Assembly: GCA_009731375.1 (NCBI GenBank)
Contig: BJOX01000303.1
Coordinates: forward strand, 263,819-286,092
Source: Paulinella micropora
Taxonomy: Eukaryota > Cercozoa > Imbricatea > Euglyphida
Direction of reading: 5' to 3'
Length of the DNA stretch: 22,274 bases
The position numbers and the translations under genes were made by a program. Below the pieces are notes generated by a model. It did no database searches and had not been told where the DNA came from. It saw only the letters and a program-made list of their open reading frames with translations. Every line of letters begins with the position of its first letter. The stretch's first letter is position 1. This document shows positions 16,377-22,274 of this stretch, piece by piece.

Positions 16377-17140
16377 TGCATCTGTGCCAACTGGCTGAGT
16401 GGTCCAACATGGTCGCGGTCTGTGGCGTTGGGGGTGCGAGTCCTGTACACTCCAAGTGGGCTTAGCGAAAATTTGACCCGGGGGCCGCCTTGCACCAGGA
16501 AGTGAGACGCCGAGGATTGGGATAACGCACTGGTTAAGCCTCCCGCGGGTGCCGACGAGGAACTGGACGAGGAGGACGAGCTACTAGAAGATGTTTGAGG
16601 TGCCTGAGGTTGGGCCGGCATCACGGCTGTGTTGCTTGCAGGTGCAGACGAAGAGCTGGACGACGACGAACAGGCAGAAGATGCGCTGGCTGCTGTCCGA
16701 CGAGCGCGACGTAGTGCCTTCTTAGATGCTGTGCTCAACCCGGCGACTGGAGTGGTAGTCGGTTGAGTGGGCCGAGGTGACGGCGCAGAAGCCGCCGGAA
16801 CTTGAGAGCAAGGGGAAGAAGGTGCCGGTGATGCTGAGCGTTCACGTTTACCAGAAGAGCGGCGTCTACCATGTCGATGGCTGTGACTTGGTGTTCGCGG
16901 AACAACTGGGGCTTGCAACGACGGAGGGTTACTCAGCGCATCCTGGAATGATTGCGGTGTACCAGGTGCAGGGGCCGATGGTTGGGCAAGGGCCGATGCA
17001 GTTGACGTGGTAGATGACGATGCTGCCGATGATGAAGATGAATCAGCATTGATGATGATGATCCGAAGGAGAGGAATCGTGCCGTCGGGCTGCGCCTCAG
17101 GTCGGCCAGCTGAGTCCTTCGAGCTCCCGAGCGAGGGCAT
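16373..17140 (-). CDS. ORF C: Ser/Pro/Ala-rich low-complexity protein
   Basis: 255 codons from ATG at 17140 to TGA at 16373, intact. It starts inside the end of ORF B (44-nt overlap) and ends within the start of ORF D. Content: several poly-Ser runs, an Arg/Ser basic block (SHRHGRRRSSGKRERS), a second basic patch (KKALRRARR), and a more ordered end GGPRVKFSLSPLGVYRT. The basic Ser/Arg blocks suggest nucleic-acid binding or nuclear entry; disorder is likely elsewhere. The codon mix for Ser (AGT, TCG, TCA, AGC) shows it is not a simple microsatellite frame. Confidence 0.6.
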   Translation of the reverse strand: MPSLGSSKDSAGRPEAQPDGTIPLLRIIIINADSSSSSAASSSTTSTASALAQPSAPAPGTPQSFQDALSNPPSLQAPVVPRTPSHSHRHGRRRSSGKRERSASPAPSSPCSQVPAASAPSPRPTQPTTTPVAGLSTASKKALRRARRTAASASSACSSSSSSSSAPASNTAVMPAQPQAPQTSSSSSSSSSSSSSAPAGGLTSALSQSSASHFLVQGGPRVKFSLSPLGVYRTRTPNATDRDHVGPLSQLAQMQ

Positions 17141-17441
17141 CGAAACGATAATCTTCTTGCGTGATCGGACTGGAAGACTGCTTTTTTCTTTTGGCGGAAT
17201 TGGCTTTTATTTCTTCTTCATCTTCTTCATCTTCTTCATCGTCTTCGTCGTTATCTGTCAGTACCCTCCCATCGCATGGTCTCTTCTTTTCGGACATGAA
17301 CAGGTTGACTGTCCGACCGTAGAGGTAGGCTTGCGAAGTTGACAAAAGATCGTAGGAATCCAAAGGTTGTGCAACGCGGGGTTTGAAGATCTTCTCAATC
17401 TCGGAGGTCGGGTAAGATGTCATTTCAGCCAGAGTCTTCAT
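17097..17441 (-). CDS. ORF B: small acidic-tailed protein
   Basis: 114 codons, ATG at 17441 to TGA at 17097, intact. The N-terminal half looks folded (EMTSYPTSEIEKIFKPRVAQ; SYDLLSTSQAYLYGRTVNLF). The C-terminal half has an Asp/Glu run (DEDDEEDEEDEEE) followed by a basic SAKRKKQ. It overlaps ORF A by 17 nt and ORF C by 44 nt. An acidic tract beside a basic nuclear-type signal is compatible with chromatin or nucleic-acid association (inference). It could instead be the continuation of the Gag-protease frame by frameshift. Confidence 0.55.
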   Translation of the reverse strand: MKTLAEMTSYPTSEIEKIFKPRVAQPLDSYDLLSTSQAYLYGRTVNLFMSEKKRPCDGRVLTDNDEDDEEDEEDEEEIKANSAKRKKQSSSPITQEDYRFDALARELEGLSWPT

Positions 17442-18892
17442 AGCTGATGGTTGCTAGTTGAAGGTCGCCCACCTGAAGTGGCTCATCGAAAAAATGAAAT
17501 TCCGTCTCGTAGACGATGTCTTGCTGTGGGCTTCAAAGGGATGTAGTCCGTTGGCTTGATCCTCTCGGCCTCGTCAATGGACAAATTTATCTGTGCGGTG
17601 ACCTCGTTGGCGAAGAGTAGATCCACGCGATCGGGCAAGTGAACCGACACATAAACGGTAATTGCATGAAGCGGCGACGTTGGGCTAGCGGAAACAAAGA
17701 GTTCGATGCCGTCGGTGAGGACTGCGTCGATGCCGACGGATGAGCGTGCTTCCACAGGCGGCAGCTGCCGAAACGTGAAGCCGTGTTGTAGAACCCACGA
17801 TAAGCGATCGCGAGCGACGCCTTTACAGTTGCAGGCTGAATCCAAAGCGCATGTAGTCTTACCGATAAATGGGCGGTTGAGAGGATGTTTGGCGACCCAA
17901 ACGCATCCGGTGACAACTGTTGAGATGGTCGCGATCCGTAGGGGCGGGGGCGTTGGCACCAGCGGAGAGGGTGTGCAGGACCGGGTAGTCATATGGAAGG
18001 CGCGTGGGGTGCTTCGGGCGACGGCCGATGATGGCTTTTCGTCATATTGACGACGCTGTCGACGAAGGTTGCACTCTTCAAACGAATGTTTGGGGAGTTG
18101 GCCCTTCTTCAAGAAGTTGTTGTGCTCCTTGCAGTAGGTGCATGGTAGGCCAGTAAAAATTTTTCGATAGATCGACGAGGTACCCGATGGGTCGGTCTTC
18201 AAGCGCTTGACCTGACGAGTCGACGTCTGTAGAGGAGCAGCCTGAGTCCTTGCCATAGCGTCCGCCTTACGTTTCTGCCAAGCTGGGCGGTTAGTGTTGG
18301 TGTTCGCTTCAGTAGTCGTTACTTGCCGGAGCTGTTGATGTCTTGGACGAACAGAGACCCGTTTGTATGTAGATGGATCTTTGATATCGGTGCGGACCGG
18401 AGTCTCCATCCCCGCAAGAAGGTATTCCTGCATAACATTTGGGTCGAGGGTCCTGGCCCAAGGGAGGAGGTCATCCAGATTGCGCGGCCAGCCAACGCCA
18501 TACGTGAGTAGCACTTGGTCCGAATGCTGATTCCATCGGTCGCGTTCCATCGGGGTGAGCATACTGCCCAAGTCCTCAATCTGATTTCCGTCGCAGATGC
18601 TCACGCCAGCTGCATGTGTGGTCTCGTAAAACGTAATACACCGATGGATGTACGCCAAAAGTTGTTAGTTCTGAAAACGTCGTAGATCGAGAGTTTGGAG
18701 AGCTGACTTGTACAAGTCGGGTTTGTCCAGACAGCTCGTGGTCTGGTAAACACCTGTTGTTAAATAACGATTATTGAAAGTAACAATGGCCCGAACTATA
18801 ATCTTAATTAATAGTTCAATGACCGGCAGTATCAGAGGCACGGTGACGGTGTCGGTGATAGTAGAGCCATCACTTACGATCCGGCCAGTCAT
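17425..18892 (-). pseudogene. ORF A: Gag-like region with zinc knuckle and retropepsin-like domain
   Basis: The frame begins at ATG 18892, meets TAA at 18665-18667 and continues in the same frame to about 17520. There a one-base shift leads to DIVYETEFHFFDEPLQVGDL, ending TGA at 17425. Counting from 18658, a Gag-like helical part (1-110) precedes a basic stretch, then CTYC...H...C (Cys173, Cys176, His191, Cys196; C-X2-C-X14-H-X4-C). The protease-like part has CALDSACNC (DSA at 273-275, where DSG/DTG is usual) and VDLLFANEVTAQINLSI. Gag would coat RNA and protease would mature the polyprotein. A GTAAGT at 18877-18872 leaves room for a spliced leader that would remove the TAA. Confidence 0.75.
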
Positions 18893-19245
18893 GTTACGCG
18901 GCGTGTTTTGTTCGCGCCTCTTATTAAAGCTGTAATACTGCTGTTGGTTGTTAATTTGAATCTGATGGCTGACTTTGACACTTGAATGTCCTCAGATGTA
19001 GAGTTTTTTTTACTTGAAGTTGAACACGAACATTAGTTGACCACTTGACCAGAAACTACCGATGTTACTGTATTTTTTAGCTACTCCATATGTGCACGGT
19101 CCGAACTCTCAGTGTCGATCCGGGCCGGGACAGTGCCCCAGCCCCCTTCTGGCCTCACCTGCCCCCGGGAACTCCCCACGGTGACACTTACAGTAAAACA
19201 AAACCTCCAATTAAACTCAGCAAAATTTCACGAAAAAGGCAGTTG
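18893..19245. other. 5' flank of the retroelement, no gene assigned
   Basis: AT-rich near 18900-19080, then a mixed segment. A plus-strand frame at 19112-19390 is open (ELPTVTLTVKQNLQLNSAKF) but lacks motifs and overlaps the Ser-rich minus frame. No LTR terminal motif, tRNA-complementary primer-binding site or promoter could be identified. Confidence 0.35.
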
Positions 19246-19464
19246 TCAGAAACCTGCAGCTGTATTGTCACTCCTATATTTGCATAGCCTGACTATGGAA
19301 GTGACAAGAGCATATGAAATCTTGCTAGTAACCCAGCTGACAGCACTGGCAGTGTCAGAGTCAACCCACAGTGGATCAGACTTTGCATGATGATATGAGT
19401 TGCTAGCGACTTGACCAGAGCCCAAAGAGCCGCGGCGGCCCCGCATACTACTACGACTACTACG

Positions 19465-19523
<59 letters not shown>

Positions 19524-19673
19524 CCATGCCACCACTTTCGCCTTCGCCGCTGCTCCCACTCGTGCTGGACGGGTTGCTCGTCATGGCCTGAGGCTGCGTC
19601 TGTGTCTCGTGCTTGAAGCAAAAAGTGCCTGTGGAGGGGTTGCGCGTGGCATTGCGGACAGGTATCACGTGTC
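19246..19673 (-). CDS. Ser-rich exon candidate
   Basis: After a CATA microsatellite, GTATGTAG (acceptor at 19674-19675) opens a frame reading HVIPVRNATRNPSTGTFCFK and TSNPSSTSGSSGEGES. A poly-Ser run coded by AGC then AGT repeats (about 19447-19523) follows, then RSSMRGRRGSLGSGQ and SYHHAKSDPLWVDSDTASAV. It ends TGA at 19246. The flanks of the Ser run look codon-like, so the exon may be real, but a coding microsatellite gives the same picture. No partner exon was found. Confidence 0.3.
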
Positions 19674-19675
19674 CT

Positions 19676-19776
19676 ACATACATACACACATACATACATA
19701 CATACATACAGAAAAGAGAATCAAGTGAGCAAGAAGCGGAGTAAACCGTTCATTGCGAGCTGGACATATATATGCA

Positions 19777-19808
<32 letters not shown>

Positions 19809-19920
19809 GATAGGAAAGAGAATCAAGTAAACCGTTTATGGAGCCAGCCATGCGTATATATATACATAGATACAAACAGGAGAGAGCATGAAGTAAACCG
19901 TTCATGGCGAGCCATGTCTG
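19676..19920. repeat. three copies of an AAACCGTT minisatellite interleaved with CATA/TATA arrays
   Basis: Related segments at 19711-19764, 19813-19848 and 19879-19917 share a purine-rich lead (GAAAGAGAATCAAGT) and the core GTAAACCGTTCATGGCGAG with small changes. Between them lie (CATA)n and TATATA tracts. The period is about 65-100 bp because the spacer microsatellite varies. Confidence 0.75.
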
Positions 19921-19962
19921 GGCCGGTTGGGTCAGCCGCCCCTGCGCCAGCACCTGCAGCGG

Positions 19963-20129
19963 GGATAAATAGATAGATAGGCAGACAGGCAGATAGACAG
20001 ATGGACAGACATGCTCTATCAGCGCTCGGATGCAGCCGCCTGCTCCGGCAGTGGCGTCAGCGCCTGCTGCGCGATAGGCAGATGGATGGATAGATATGTA
20101 GGTAGATAGATAGATAGATAGATAGATAG

Positions 20130-20171
<42 letters not shown>

Positions 20172-20310
20172 ATGGACGGATTGATCGATTGATCGATTAA
20201 TCGATTTATTGATCGATTGATCGACTGATTGACTGATTGACTGATTGATTGATCGATCGATTGATCGATCAATTGATCGATCGATTGATCGATCGATTGA
20301 TTGATTGGTC
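19963..20310. repeat. GATA/GACA then GATT/GATC array
   Basis: GATA and GACA units (19963-20012), a short unique insert with CGCCTGCTGCGCG, then GATA (20080-20170) changing to GATTGATC/GATTGACT units to 20306. The long Ile/Ser/Leu/Tyr frames on the minus strand are repeat artefacts. Confidence 0.95.
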
Positions 20311-20345
20311 AATGCACCTGCAGCGCGCCCACGGCTGTACCCAAG
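20311..20345. repeat. short dispersed repeat, copy 1 (CACCTGCAGCGC)
   Basis: ATGCACCTGCAGCGCGCCCA and the following CGGCTGTACCCAAG match 22020-22054 with a few substitutions. Both lie at the edge of a GATA/GATT array. A related CACCTGCAGCGGGG occurs near 19949. Confidence 0.7.
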
Positions 20346-20440
20346 ATACATAGATAAATGGATAAATGGATAGATAGATAGATAGATAGAGATAGAGACA
20401 GAGACAGAGATAGAGATAGAGATAGAATAGATAGATAGAT
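20346..20440. repeat. GATA/GAGATA array
   Basis: GATA with GAGACA and GAGATA variants, immediately before the first copy of the 250-bp repeat. Confidence 0.95.
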
Positions 20441-20691
20441 AGATGAGATATCGACTAATGTCAGAAAAAAGGAGCTTCTGATTTCGTCAACCAAGGAAGT
20501 CTGTGGGTAAAATATTAACCCGATGCCCAGCTAAGCCGTGATGTTTGCACGGAAGGGACTGATACAGGCGATACCAAAGCTCCCTAGTACCAGGCGGGGC
20601 CAGGGCTCGTTCCATAAGCGCCCCTTGCAGAACGAGCTCCCACCTCCATTACAGAGGGCCCAGTAAGCAGATGGAGTTTCGAGACTGTTCG
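20441..20691. repeat. 250-bp dispersed repeat, copy 1
   Basis: Begins AGATGAGATATCGACTAATG and ends GAGACTGTTCG. It is almost identical to 21123-21367; the only clear difference is a 22-bp versus 16-bp segment after CAAGGAAGT. Both copies directly follow a GATA array. At its right edge AGACTGTTCGACAGTCT (20683-20699) forms a perfect 7-bp hairpin. No coding frame. Confidence 0.9.
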
Positions 20692-20970
20692 ACAGTCTAG
20701 TATAAACCGACAGAGCACTGTGGGTTTTATTCCGGGCTCAACAAGCGAGAAAGGGCACCCTGAGGGAACAGGATTGTGCTTCCCGTCGCTATTTCGGCAT
20801 GTGACTTATAGGCGTATGGCTAGGCACACATAAGGCACCCCACCACGGGCCCAGCACACCCACACCATCCCCTAATTCTCTGTCTGTCGACAGATGGCAC
20901 CCATTTCAAAACATCAAGCCCAAGGGAGGGTCAGTGACACCTCAAGTGGCCTTGGTTCATTCCGTAGAGT
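20692..20970. other. unique segment between repeat copies
   Basis: Mixed-composition DNA, no open frame worth reporting, no RNA gene recognised. It may be the continuation of the repeat unit, since copy 2 is cut by a gap at the same point. Confidence 0.5.
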
Positions 20971-20975
20971 AAGTG

Positions 20976-20982
20976 ATAAGAT

Positions 20983-21034
<52 letters not shown>

Positions 21035-21122
21035 GAGATAGATAGAGAGATAGATAGAGAGATAGATAGATAGAGAGATAGATAGATAAATAGATAGATA
21101 GTAGGTAGGTAGGTAGGTAGAT
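20976..21122. repeat. GATA/GAGA/GTAG array
   Basis: GATA units with GAGA interruptions and a (GTAG)5 stretch at 21102-21120, ending at copy 2 of the 250-bp repeat. Confidence 0.95.
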
Positions 21123-21367
21123 AGATGAGATATCGACTAATGTCAGAAAAAAGGAGCTTCTGATTTCGTCAACCAAGGAAGTTACAAGTATTGACCCGAT
21201 GCCCAGCTAAGCCGTGATGTTTGCACGGAAGGGACTGATACAGGCGATACCAAAGCTCCCTAGTACCAGGCGGGGCCAGGGCTCGTTCCATAAGCGCCCC
21301 TTGCAGAACGAGCTCCCACCTCCATTACAGAGGGCCCAGTAAGCAGATGGAGTTTCGAGACTGTTCG
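21123..21367. repeat. 250-bp dispersed repeat, copy 2 (cut by a gap)
   Basis: Matches 20441-20691 over its length with a 6-bp net deletion. It stops inside the terminal hairpin at a 10-N gap (21368-21377). Confidence 0.9.
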
Positions 21368-21377
21368 NNNNNNNNNN

Positions 21378-21977
<600 letters not shown>

Positions 21978-22019
<42 letters not shown>
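21978..22019. repeat. short GATA array
   Basis: About ten GATA units ending at copy 2 of the CACCTGCAGCGC repeat. Confidence 0.95.
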
Positions 22020-22020
<1 letters not shown>

Positions 22021-22054
22021 GCACCTGCAGCGCACCCATTGCTGTGCCCAGGTT
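22020..22054. repeat. short dispersed repeat, copy 2 (CACCTGCAGCGC)
   Basis: ATGCACCTGCAGCGCACCCA and then TTGCTGTGCCCAGG, matching 20311-20345. After it, 22055-22244 shows no gene, and 22245-22266 is a poly-C run. Confidence 0.7.
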
Positions 22055-22274
22055 GAAGTCCGCCTCGCTGTCCTAGACATGTGTACACACACTGCTAAGG
22101 GAAAATACAGTACAGTCTTGCATGAAAAAACCGTCCGTATTCTGCGGTGGTCGATATGCCAAGGTTTTTGCTTCGAGCATATCGTGCTTTTTTCGAAGAT
22201 ATGTATGTTTGTTCGTTTGAACGCGTTGAATTGCGTATCGTGCTCCCCCCCCCCCCCCCCCCCCCCGCCATTTG

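Larger units (their letters stand above)
9539..18892 (-). mobile_element. decayed Ty3/gypsy-type retroelement with extra ORFs between protease and RT
   Basis: Read on the minus strand, recognised domains follow the order zinc knuckle, retropepsin-like, (three extra ORFs), RT, RNase H, integrase. RT before integrase identifies the Ty3/gypsy (Metaviridae-like) arrangement. At 9.35 kb of internal sequence it is longer than typical Ty3 elements; the excess is the 3-4 kb between protease and RT. Domain-bearing frames shift at least eight times and have in-frame stops, so it is inactive as assembled. LTRs, primer-binding site and polypurine tract were not found by eye, so the outer limits given are coding limits only. 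Confidence 0.85.

Noticed and set aside
10196-18667. Alternative genetic code with TAA/TAG as Gln
   Set aside because: TAA replaces plausible Gln codons at 11866, 18665 and 10196, and ORFs A-D end in TGA. But the host-type genes at 5191, 5329 and 7011 end in TAA in places where reading on finds no nearby TGA, and a TGA (11758) also interrupts pol. Decay by point mutation is simpler.
20080-20310. Regularly spaced repeats resembling a CRISPR array
   Set aside because: It is a continuous GATA/GATT/GATC microsatellite with no spacers, in eukaryotic DNA.
20550-20660. tRNA-derived SINE with A and B boxes in the 250-bp repeat
   Set aside because: GGGCTCGTTCC is only a weak B-box match and no A box is convincing at the right distance.
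20019-21176. Minus-strand Ile/Tyr/Leu/Ser frames in GATA arrays
   Set aside because: Direct translation of tetranucleotide repeats.

Overview
The window is nuclear DNA from an intron-rich eukaryote whose lineage I cannot name. The signs are multi-exon coding sequence with GT...AG introns, good Kozak contexts, dense microsatellites (TTC, CT, GATA, CATA, AAT), long poly-G:C tracts, a large LTR-retrotransposon-type element, and assembly gaps. Most 10-N gaps abut homopolymer runs. No bacterial features (operons, Shine-Dalgarno sites, CRISPR) are present.

Left part (1-8.3 kb) holds four gene-like units. A 50-codon terminal exon enters from the left edge (2-154, +). A plus-strand multi-exon gene of unknown function (about 2824-5191) has introns that are almost pure pyrimidine repeat. 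It follows a roughly 1 kb T-skewed tract that looks like its upstream intron. A minus-strand spliced gene (5329-6685) converges on it and ends in a C2H2-type zinc finger; its layout recalls domesticated or mobile transposase-type genes, but I could not assign a family. A second minus-strand gene-like frame (7011-8232) starts in a strong Kozak context, is Lys/Arg-rich, and carries in-frame stops or unrecognised introns. Two imperfect hairpins flanked by GA/A tracts lie just beyond its stop codon.

Centre (about 9.5-18.9 kb, minus strand) is a decayed Ty3/gypsy-type retroelement. In transcription order it has a Gag-like segment with a zinc knuckle, a retropepsin-like domain, three overlapping extra ORFs (the last an unknown protein of about 700 residues), a Ser/Pro-rich linker, reverse transcriptase (YLDD), RNase H, integrase (HHCC and D-D-35-E) and a C-terminal tail. 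The 3-4 kb of extra ORFs between protease and RT is the most unusual feature of the window. I saw no convincing LTRs. Frameshifts and in-frame stops show it is inactive as assembled, unless some breaks are sequencing errors.

Right part (18.9-22.3 kb) holds a Ser-rich exon candidate, then GATA/GATT/CATA arrays interleaved with short unique repeats. One of these is a 245-251 bp unit present twice. No gene is supported beyond 19.7 kb.
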